A stretch of 64,000 bases of DNA from Comamonas_C sp026954015 (GTDB lineage Bacteria; Pseudomonadota; Gammaproteobacteria; Burkholderiales; Burkholderiaceae_C): the NCBI GenBank assembly GCA_035063785.1, contig JAPSFS010000005.1:124001-188000 (forward strand), read 5' to 3'. Shown here in pieces: positions 57,959 through 64,000 of the stretch. The translations under genes were made by a program, and so were the position numbers. Below the pieces are notes generated by a model. That model searched no databases. It had not been told where the DNA came from and worked only from the letters and a program-made list of their open reading frames with translations. Positions within the stretch are counted from its first letter, which is position 1; each line of letters starts with the position of its first letter.

Positions 57959-58672
57959 ATGCCGCTCAAGGATCTGCCCGCCGACGCCCAACCGCGCGAG
58001 AAGCTGCTCGCGCGCGGGCCGGGGGCGCTGTCGGATGCCGAGCTGCTCGCGATCCTGCTGCGCACCGGCATCCGGGGCAAGGGCGTGCTGCAACTGGCCG
58101 AAGAGCTGCTGCGAGCGCCCGCTCTTGATGCGAGCAGCGGCCAGCCGGGCGGCGGCTTCGGCGGCATCGCCGGGCTGCTGAACGCGGGCGCGCAGGATCT
58201 GCGGCGCATCAAGGGCCTGGGGCCGGCCAAGCGCGCCGAGCTCGTCGCGGTGCTGGAGCTTGCGCGGCGGGCGCTGGCGCAGCAGCTCGGCGAACGCCCG
58301 GTGTTCGACACGCCGCAAGCGGTGCGCGCGTATCTGCAACTGCACCTGGCGGCGCTGCCGCACGAGGTCTTCGCGCTGCTGCTGCTCGACAGCCAGCACC
58401 GCCTGATCGCGCTGGAAAAGCTGTTCCAGGGCACGCTCACGCAGACTGCGGTCTACCCGCGCGAGGTGGTGCTGCGCGCGCTGCACCACGGCGCGGCGAG
58501 CGTGGTACTGGCGCACAACCACCCCAGCGGCAGCGTGCAGCCCAGCCGCGCCGACGAGGTGCTGACGCAGACACTCAAGAGCGCGCTCGCGCTGATCGAC
58601 GTGCGCGTGCTCGACCACGTCATCGTCGCGCCGGGGCAAGCGCTGTCGATGGCCGAGCACGGCCTGCTATGA
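57959..58672 (+). CDS. radC: RadC family protein (JAMM domain)
   Basis: A 237-residue RadC-type protein. The N-terminal helix-hairpin-helix-like part (ALSDAELLAILLRTGIRGKG, LRRIKGLGPAKRAELVAV) precedes a JAB1/MPN+ domain with the full metalloprotease motif AHNHPSGSVQPSRAD and an upstream Glu region (LLLLDSQHRLIALEKLFQG). Its proposed role in DNA repair is doubtful; the biochemical function is unknown. The start MPLKDLPADAQPREKLLARG at 57959 matches family members; ATG 57929 is in frame upstream. The stop overlaps the next gene by ATGA. Confidence 0.9.
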   Translation: MPLKDLPADAQPREKLLARGPGALSDAELLAILLRTGIRGKGVLQLAEELLRAPALDASSGQPGGGFGGIAGLLNAGAQDLRRIKGLGPAKRAELVAVLELARRALAQQLGERPVFDTPQAVRAYLQLHLAALPHEVFALLLLDSQHRLIALEKLFQGTLTQTAVYPREVVLRALHHGAASVVLAHNHPSGSVQPSRADEVLTQTLKSALALIDVRVLDHVIVAPGQALSMAEHGLL

Positions 58673-59856
58673 AAACCCCCAGTGCACGCGGGCACTGGCG
58701 CGCGCTGGCGGCGGTTTTCGTGCTGCTCAGCGGCTGCACCATCCCGCATGCGCCGCCCGCGCCGCAACTCGCGCTGGCGCCGCACCTGCGCCTCATCGGC
58801 GTGGCCACGCTGCCCTGGGGCACGCGCCATGCGGGCACCGCGGTGGGGGGTCTGTCGGGCATCGCCTACAGCCCCGAGCGGGACGAATACCTCCTCATCA
58901 GCGACGACAAGGGCAGCGACGGCCCGGCGCGCGTCTACACCGCGCGCATCCGCTACGACGCGCACCACGTCGAACCGCCCGAGTTCACCGGCATGCACCG
59001 CCCCCTGCTCGCCGACGGCCAGCCCTACGCCCCGTGGTGGGCACCGCGCGCCGGGGTGGACGTGCCCGACGCCGAGGCCGTGCGCTGGCTGCCGGGCGCG
59101 CGCGCCTACGTCTGGAGCAGCGAGGGCGACTTTGCCCGCGGCTTCGGCCCGCGGCTGCGCATCCAGCGGCTCGACGGCGCACCGGTGCGCGAAGTTGCGC
59201 TGCCCCCGCGGCTCACGGGCCCGCTCGACGAGGACGAGCGCGGCCCGCGCGGCAACGGCACGCTGGAGGGCCTGGCGCTCGCGCCCGATGGCCGCACCGC
59301 CTGGGTCTCGATGGAGCTGCCGCTCAAGCAGGATGGCGCGAGCCCCACGCCGACCGACCCCGGCGCGCCGGTGCGCATCACGGCGATGGATCTGGCCACC
59401 GGCACGCCACTGCGCCAGATCGCCTACCCGCTGGAGGCGGTGCCGCGCCGGCGCCTGCTGCCCGGCCCGCAGCTCAACGGCGTGAGCGAAATCCTCATGG
59501 ACGGCAACGACCACCTGCTGGTGCTCGAACGCTCCTACAGCATGGCCGCGGGCTTCGGCGCGCGCCTGTACCGCGTGGACACGCGCGCGGGCAGCGACAC
59601 GCGGGCGATCGACGCGCTCACCGCAGGTAACCACCAGAACGTGCCCAAGCAGCTCGTGGGCGACCTGGCGGCGCTCGGCATCGAGCCCGACAACATCGAG
59701 GGCATGACCTGGGGCCCGCGCCTGGCGGACGGCGGCTGCGTGCTGCTCTTCGTGAGCGACGACAACTTCAACCTGCTGCAGACGACGCAGTTCATCGCGG
59801 CGCGCTACCTGCAGCCGCCGGGCGGCGACGGCGACTGCCCGGCCACCACGCCATGA
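58669..59856 (+). CDS. Phytase-like esterase lipoprotein (PF13449 type)
   Basis: A 395-residue exported protein with a signal ending in lipobox LSGC (residues ~20-23) and a phytase-like propeller domain. Family-type segments: VGGLSGIAYSPERDEYLLIS, PDAEAVRWLPGARAYVWSSE, GTLEGLALAPDGRTAWVSME and NGVSEILMDGNDHLLVLERS. The many Asp/Glu residues fit a calcium-dependent esterase/phosphoesterase. Substrate unknown. It starts within the radC stop and its stop overlaps the Smr gene. Confidence 0.85.
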   Translation: MKTPSARGHWRALAAVFVLLSGCTIPHAPPAPQLALAPHLRLIGVATLPWGTRHAGTAVGGLSGIAYSPERDEYLLISDDKGSDGPARVYTARIRYDAHHVEPPEFTGMHRPLLADGQPYAPWWAPRAGVDVPDAEAVRWLPGARAYVWSSEGDFARGFGPRLRIQRLDGAPVREVALPPRLTGPLDEDERGPRGNGTLEGLALAPDGRTAWVSMELPLKQDGASPTPTDPGAPVRITAMDLATGTPLRQIAYPLEAVPRRRLLPGPQLNGVSEILMDGNDHLLVLERSYSMAAGFGARLYRVDTRAGSDTRAIDALTAGNHQNVPKQLVGDLAALGIEPDNIEGMTWGPRLADGGCVLLFVSDDNFNLLQTTQFIAARYLQPPGGDGDCPATTP

Positions 59857-60515
59857 GCGGCGGGCCCGCGCTGCGCTCGTTCGCCGAACTGGCGGCGCTG
59901 CGCCGCGTGCTGCAGCGCCTGCGCGAGCAGGAGGCGGCGCGCCGCCAGGCCGAGCGCGAGGCCGCCGAGCGCGCCTGGGCCGAGCGCCACCTGTTCGAGC
60001 ACGCGGTGGGCCGCGTCGAGCCGCTCAAGCACCGCGACGCGCGCCACGCCTGCGCCCCGCCGCACCCCGCGCCGCTGCCGGTGCAGCGCCTGCGCGACGA
60101 GCGCGAGGTGCTGCTGCAGTCGCTGAGCGACGAGTTCGACGTGAGCACGCTGCTCGACGTGGACGACCAGATGAGCTTTCGCCGCCCCGGCACAGGCCTG
60201 GACGTGACGCGCAAGCTGCGCGCCGGGCACTGGAGCATCCAGAGCCAGCTCGACCTGCACGGCCTGCGCCGCGACGAGGCGCGCGAGGCGCTCGCGCAGT
60301 TCATCCGCCGGGCGCACCGCAGCGGCCTGCGCTGCGTGCGCATCGTGCACGGCAAGGGCCTGGGCTCGCCGGGCCGGGTGCCGGTGCTCAAGGGCCGCGT
60401 GCAATCGTGGCTCGTGCAAAAGCGCGAGGTACTCGCCTTCGTGCAGGCGCGCGCGGCCGAGGGCGGCGCCGGCGCGCTCATCGTGCTGCTGCAGCCGGGG
60501 CACCGGAAAAAATGA
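59853..60515 (+). CDS. Smr-domain protein
   Basis: A 220-residue protein with a C-terminal Smr domain (~130-215): LDLHGLRRDEAREAL and the catalytic-type RIVHGKGLGSPGRVPVLKGR, as in E. coli SmrA/SmrB, where the domain has endonuclease activity (SmrB rescues collided ribosomes). The N-terminal ~60 residues are a charged helix. ATGA overlap with the upstream phytase-like gene. It ends in repeat copy F, at a convergent junction. Confidence 0.9.
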   Translation: MSGGPALRSFAELAALRRVLQRLREQEAARRQAEREAAERAWAERHLFEHAVGRVEPLKHRDARHACAPPHPAPLPVQRLRDEREVLLQSLSDEFDVSTLLDVDDQMSFRRPGTGLDVTRKLRAGHWSIQSQLDLHGLRRDEAREALAQFIRRAHRSGLRCVRIVHGKGLGSPGRVPVLKGRVQSWLVQKREVLAFVQARAAEGGAGALIVLLQPGHRKK

Positions 60516-60561
60516 ATGAAAAGTGGCTGCGGCGCCCATGCAGCCAGCGCGGGCAGCTATC
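60511..60561 (-). repeat. Dispersed palindromic repeat, copy F
   Basis: On the minus strand: GATAGCTGCCCGCGCTGGCT (60560-60541), GCATGGGCGCCGCAGCCAC, then TTTTCATTCATT. The GATAGCTGCC.GCGCT start matches copies A and B. It overlaps the last codons of the Smr gene and supplies a TAG to a short minus-strand frame. Confidence 0.6.
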
Positions 60562-60667
60562 GTTTCAGCGTCAGCAGCACGGCGCCCACCCTGGCGAACA
60601 CGGCGGGCGGCGCCGCAAAGACGGCCGAGAGCGCCGCCCGGAAGAACCCGCCGTGCGCCTGCGCCAT
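60557..60667 (-). CDS. Short doubtful ORF, 36 aa
   Basis: A 36-codon frame with ATG 4 bp after the stop of the 78-aa gene: MAQAHGGFFRAALSAVFAAP then a hydrophobic AVFARVGAVLLTLKR end. It could be a one-helix membrane peptide co-translated with its neighbour. Its stop lies in repeat copy F, which may have truncated a longer gene. Weak evidence. Confidence 0.25.
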   Translation of the reverse strand: MAQAHGGFFRAALSAVFAAPPAVFARVGAVLLTLKR

Positions 60668-60671
60668 CGCG

Positions 60672-60908
60672 TCACCCCTCGTGGCCGGGGCGCACGCGCA
60701 GCGTCGCGTCCCAGTTCGGATCGGGCGCGCCGTCGGCGGCGAACTGCTGGTTGCGCGAGTTCGAGCGCCACACGCCGCCCGACCAGTTCAGCTGCGGCTC
60801 GGTGCGGTACCAGAACCAGCGCCCGTCGGCGTCCTGCGCCAGCCAGTTCCAGCCCGTGCCCGCGGGGGCATCGGCCCAGTCGGGAACGCCCGCGTCACTG
60901 GCTGCCAT
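60672..60908 (-). CDS. Small conserved-looking hypothetical protein, 78 aa
   Basis: A 78-residue Trp-rich polar protein: VPDWADAPAGTGWNWLAQDA, DGRWFWYRTEPQLNWSGGVW and a C-terminal NWDATLRVRPGHEG. Eight tryptophans and no hydrophobic helix suggest a compact cytosolic fold; no named family recognised. It starts 14 bp before the MFS stop, so it is probably translated from the same message. Confidence 0.65.
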   Translation of the reverse strand: MAASDAGVPDWADAPAGTGWNWLAQDADGRWFWYRTEPQLNWSGGVWRSNSRNQQFAADGAPDPNWDATLRVRPGHEG

Positions 60909-62139
60909 CGCCCCGCCTCGTTTCCCGTTGCACCTGGCGCGCGCGCCAGACGAGCAGCGCCAGCGCCAGCGCCGCCGGCACCGCCAGCGCCGCCACCGAA
61001 ACCCGGTAGCTGCCGCTCGCGCTCGCGATCGCGCCGAACGCCGGCGCGCCGAACACCACGCCCATGAAGGTGAAGAGCAGCGTGCCGCCGGTGGCCACGC
61101 CCGCCTGGCCGGGCGGCGCCTGGCGCGCCACCGCCGCCAGGTAGACGCCGTTCCAGCCTATGCCCGACGCGCCCAGCAGCGCCACCACGAGCCAGATCAC
61201 CGCCGTGGGCCAGCTGCCCTGCAGCAGCGCGGTGAGCAGGCTGCCCACGAGCATGAGCCCGGCCAGCAGCATCAGGGTGCCGCGCGCGCCCAGGCCGTGG
61301 TCGGAGAGCGCGCCCCAGCCTACGCGCCCCACCACCCCGGCGAGCTGCGACACCGAGAGCGCCGCGCCCGCTGCCACCAGGCTGAGCGCGAGCGTCTCGT
61401 TCAGGTAGGTGACGAGGTAGGAGGTGACCGACACCTGCACCGCCGAGAACAGAAACGAGCACGCCGCCATCACCGCGAGCGGGCGGCTGCGGAGCACGAG
61501 CCTGAGCGGCAGCAGCAGCCCGGAGAGCGCCAGCCTGCGCCCGCGCTCGCGCTCGGCATCCAGCGCGCGGCGCAGCGGCTGCGCGAGCAGCGCGCAGGCC
61601 ACGCAGGCCAGCGCCACGAGCACCAGCGTCGCCTGCCAGCCCACGAGCAGCACAGCGCCCGGAACGATGGCGCCCGCGAGCATGCCGCCCAGCGGCACGC
61701 CCGTCTGCTTGATCGAGAACACGAGCGACATGCGCTCGGGCGGCGTGCTGAGCGCCAGCAGGTGCGAGCTTGCCGGGGTGATCGGCCCGTAGCCGCAGCC
61801 GATCAGAAAGCCGCCGAGCGCGGTGGCGGGCCACGCGGGCAGCGCCGCCAGGAGCAGCCCTGCGGCGCACAGCAGCAGCGCCACCTGGCTCACGCGGATC
61901 GCGCCGTGGCGCGGCACCACCGCGCCCGAGACCATGCTCGCCGCCATCGCCGCCAGATACCCGAGCGCGATGAAGCCGCCCACCCAGGCCGTGGGCAGCC
62001 CCAGCGCGGGCGCCAGTGCCGGCGCCATCACCGGCACCGTGAGCAGCGCCATCGCCGCCATGGACTGCACCGCCGTGGTGACAGCCAGCACCGTCCAGGT
62101 GCCGCTCACGGCGCGCTCCAGCAGCGGGCGCACTCCCAC
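60895..62139 (-). CDS. MFS transporter
   Basis: A 414-residue major-facilitator protein with 12 helices and the half-way pseudo-symmetry typical of the fold (SGAVVPRHGAIRVSQVALLL after helix 2; GWGALSDHGLGARGTLMLLA after helix 8). It is closest in feel to the CynX/YbfB-type small-molecule transporters, but the substrate cannot be given. The 78-aa gene overlaps its 3' end; upstream is the FtsX-like gene across repeat copy E. Confidence 0.85.
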   Translation of the reverse strand: MGVRPLLERAVSGTWTVLAVTTAVQSMAAMALLTVPVMAPALAPALGLPTAWVGGFIALGYLAAMAASMVSGAVVPRHGAIRVSQVALLLCAAGLLLAALPAWPATALGGFLIGCGYGPITPASSHLLALSTPPERMSLVFSIKQTGVPLGGMLAGAIVPGAVLLVGWQATLVLVALACVACALLAQPLRRALDAERERGRRLALSGLLLPLRLVLRSRPLAVMAACSFLFSAVQVSVTSYLVTYLNETLALSLVAAGAALSVSQLAGVVGRVGWGALSDHGLGARGTLMLLAGLMLVGSLLTALLQGSWPTAVIWLVVALLGASGIGWNGVYLAAVARQAPPGQAGVATGGTLLFTFMGVVFGAPAFGAIASASGSYRVSVAALAVPAALALALLVWRARQVQRETRRGDGSQ

Positions 62140-62160
62140 TTTCGCGACGCGACGTTTTTC

Positions 62161-62213
62161 ATCATGAAAACAGCTTCCAGCGCTTGTGCAGCATGCGCAA
62201 ACAGCTCTTGTTA
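62161..62213 (+). repeat. Dispersed palindromic repeat, copy E
   Basis: GAAAACAGCTTCCAGCGCTT, then GTGCAGCATGCGC, then AAACAGCTCTTGTTAA. The CAGCT-CCAGCGCTTG-GCAG-GCGC order matches copy B. It lies between the permease stop (62224) and the MFS start (62139), both on the minus strand. Confidence 0.55.
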
Positions 62214-62223
62214 ATGTAGCGCA

Positions 62224-64000
62224 TCAATCGGTCGCCTCGCGCAGCGTCTGCACCACCGGGCGGCGCAGCACCTCGCGCAGGCCCCACCAGCCCGCCGCCA
62301 GCGCCAGCAGCGCACCGGCCGCGCCGCCCGCCAGCGGCACCCACCACGGCGCGGTCCAGGTGAAATCGAACACGTACAGCGCCAGCAGCCAGCCCACCAC
62401 CATCGCCACGCTGCTGGCCAGCAGGCCCGCGAGCAGGCCCACGCCCGCCAGCTCGGCGCGCTGCACCTGGCGCAGCAGGCTGGCGCGCGCGCCGACGGCA
62501 CGCATGATGGCGAACTCACGCACGCGCTCCTCGCGCGTGGCGGTGACGGCGGCGAACAGCACGACGAGCCCCGCCGCCAGCGTGAACGCAAAGAGGAACT
62601 CCACCGCCGCGATCACCTGCGCCAGCACGCCCTGCACCTGCGCCAGCGTCGCACTCAGATCCACGTTGGTGACGTTGGGGAACGCGCGCACCAGCGCGTT
62701 GTCGAAGCCCGGCACCTGCGGAGCGCGGTAGGCCGCGAGGAAGGTGATGGGCACGTCGGGCATGTCCGCCAGCGGGTAGAGCACGAAGAAGTTGGCGCGC
62801 ATCGAGCTCCAGTCCACCTTGCGCAGGCTGGTGATGCGCGCCTCGCTCGCCACGCCCGCTATGTCAAAGCGCAGCACGTCGCCGAGCTGGAGCCCCAGCG
62901 TCTTGGCCAGCCCCTCCTCCACGCTCGCCGTGCCCGGCTCGCCCGCGCCCCAGCGCCCCGCGACGATGGCGTTGTGCGCCGGCGCCTGCAGCGTGTGCGA
63001 GAGGTTGAATTCGCGCTCCACCAGAGCGCGGGCGCGGTCGTCGGCGTAGTCGGCCCCGCTCACCGCGCGGCCATTGACCGCCACCAGGCGCCCGCGAAAC
63101 ATGGGGTACCAGTCGTACTGCGCCACCCCGGCCCGCGCCAGCATGGCCCGAAAGCTCTCTGCCTGGTCGGGCTGGATGTTGATGACGAAACGGTCGGGGG
63201 CGCTCGCGGGCGTGGCCTGGCGCCAGCTCGCGATCAGGTCGGTGCGCAGCAGCACGAGCAGCACCAGCGCCAGCAGTCCCACCGCCAGGCTGCTCACCTG
63301 CACCACCGCGTACGCCGGGCGCGCGGCGACCTGGCGCGTGGCAAGCACCAGCCAGCGCGGCGCGCGCGTTTCGCTCACGGCGCGGCGCAGCAGCCCCACC
63401 GCCGCCCACGCCAGCAGCGCAAACAGCGCCGCCGCCGCCCCGAAGCCGCCCACCGCGATCAGCCCGAGCCGCGCATCGCGGCTCACGATCAGCAGCAGCG
63501 CGGCAAAGCCCGCCACGCCCAGCAGCAGCACCGCAGCGGGCGCAGGCCTGGGAGCGCCCAGGTCGCGCCGGATCACGCGCAGCGGCGGCACGCTGGCCAG
63601 CCGCAGCACCGGCGGCAGCCCGAACGCCGCCAGCAGCGTGAGCCCCACCCCCAGCCCCAGCAGCGCCGGCCAGAAGCTCGCCGCGGGCAGCCCCGCGGGC
63701 ACCAGCCCCGCGAGCAGCCCGACGAAGACCCAGTGCACGCCCCAGCCCAGCAGCACGCCCAGCAGGCTCGCGCCCAGGCCCGCCAGCGCAAATTCGACCA
63801 CATAGGCCCCGGCGATCGTGCGCTGCGCCAGGCCCAGCACGCGCAGCAGCGCCGCGCCGTCCAGGTGGCGCGCCGCAAAGCCGCGCGCCGCCAGCGCCAC
63901 CGCCACCGCCGCGAGCAGCGCGGCCAGCAGCGCCACGAGGTTCAGAAACTGCTGCGCGCGGTCCAGCGTCTGGCGCATTTCGGGGCGGCCGCTTGCAAGC
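62224..64000 (-). CDS. FtsX-like ABC transporter permease, partial
   Basis: The C-terminal ~592 residues of an FtsX-like permease of the YbbP type (full length ~830 residues); the 5' end lies beyond the right edge, as the frame stays open to base 64000. Two FtsX/MacB-like core regions are visible: an internal one (~10-120) and the C-terminal one (LAQVIAAVEFLFAFTLAAGL ... REFAIMRAVGARASLLRQVQ), separated by a large periplasmic domain (~245-440). YbbP works with the ATPase YbbA, probably encoded upstream, outside the window. An internal ATG at 63978 is not the true start. Confidence 0.88.
   Translation of the reverse strand, partial: LASGRPEMRQTLDRAQQFLNLVALLAALLAAVAVALAARGFAARHLDGAALLRVLGLAQRTIAGAYVVEFALAGLGASLLGVLLGWGVHWVFVGLLAGLVPAGLPAASFWPALLGLGVGLTLLAAFGLPPVLRLASVPPLRVIRRDLGAPRPAPAAVLLLGVAGFAALLLIVSRDARLGLIAVGGFGAAAALFALLAWAAVGLLRRAVSETRAPRWLVLATRQVAARPAYAVVQVSSLAVGLLALVLLVLLRTDLIASWRQATPASAPDRFVINIQPDQAESFRAMLARAGVAQYDWYPMFRGRLVAVNGRAVSGADYADDRARALVEREFNLSHTLQAPAHNAIVAGRWGAGEPGTASVEEGLAKTLGLQLGDVLRFDIAGVASEARITSLRKVDWSSMRANFFVLYPLADMPDVPITFLAAYRAPQVPGFDNALVRAFPNVTNVDLSATLAQVQGVLAQVIAAVEFLFAFTLAAGLVVLFAAVTATREERVREFAIMRAVGARASLLRQVQRAELAGVGLLAGLLASSVAMVVGWLLALYVFDFTWTAPWWVPLAGGAAGALLALAAGWWGLREVLRRPVVQTLREATD

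Noticed and set aside
58107..58160. Possible repeat copy inside radC (GAGCTGCTGCGAGCGCCCGC).
   Set aside because: The similarity to the repeat consensus is too short and the DNA is as GC-rich as the rest of the gene.

Overview
The window reads as a chromosomal segment of a GC-rich betaproteobacterium, most likely Burkholderiales and probably Comamonadaceae. The reasons are the gene families (a BPSS1780-type membrane protein, a CobD/CbiB-like paralogue), the polA / DUF2782 / thrB neighbourhood, the rpsP-rimM-trmD-rplS ribosomal operon, and a dispersed short palindromic repeat that I associate with that family. No phage, IS element, CRISPR array or rRNA was seen. The ends cut two genes: a peptide ABC ATPase (left) and an FtsX-like permease (right).

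Bases 1-12063 hold a Yej/microcin-C-type peptide ABC transporter on the minus strand (binding protein, YejB, YejE, YejF), but its genes are not contiguous. Between the binding protein and YejB lie a DUF808 membrane protein and a divergent LysR-regulator / dabB-dabA unit. DabA and DabB form the DAB inorganic-carbon accumulation pump, and the DabA zinc-site residues are intact. Between YejB and YejE lie two toxin-antitoxin modules in tandem, CcdAB and a ribbon-helix-helix/PIN pair, and the PIN toxin frame overlaps the YejE start. This is the most unusual part of the window.

Bases 12108-21741 carry housekeeping and transport genes: fabI, a ZIP metal transporter, a secreted dienelactone-hydrolase-family protein, azlCD, a BON lipoprotein, polA, a serine hydrolase, a DUF2782 protein and thrB. 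Bases 21742-29297 are more accessory: a 58-codon ORF behind a candidate promoter, a lipoprotein, a multi-TM histidine kinase with a NarL-type response regulator, a BPSS1780-family protein and the phosphatase phoX. phoX sits behind a PhoB box with four half-sites at exact 11-bp spacing. A Pit-type phosphate transporter with its DUF47 partner (47208-48906) and a phytase-like esterase (58669) also bear on phosphate.

Bases 29280-46705 contain a ClC channel, uvrD, guaC with an early intrinsic terminator in its leader, tRNA-Lys(CTT), a Bcr/CflA-type exporter, a two-PAS diguanylate cyclase, a DEAD-box helicase, orn, a Ste24/PCD/rsgA overlap chain, a CobD-like protein, a Nudix CoA pyrophosphatase and the rpsP-rimM-trmD-rplS cluster. 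In that cluster a terminator-like hairpin separates rpsP from rimM, and rplS has its own probable promoter. The remainder (46706-64000) holds a TM2 protein, pit/DUF47, a patatin phospholipase, a decayed GGDEF gene, metG, tRNA-Ser(CGA), serS, a CBS protein, a CorC/HlyC protein, ispH-fkpB, a radC / phytase-like / Smr chain, an MFS transporter and the truncated permease. All assignments come from reading the sequence; no database search was run.
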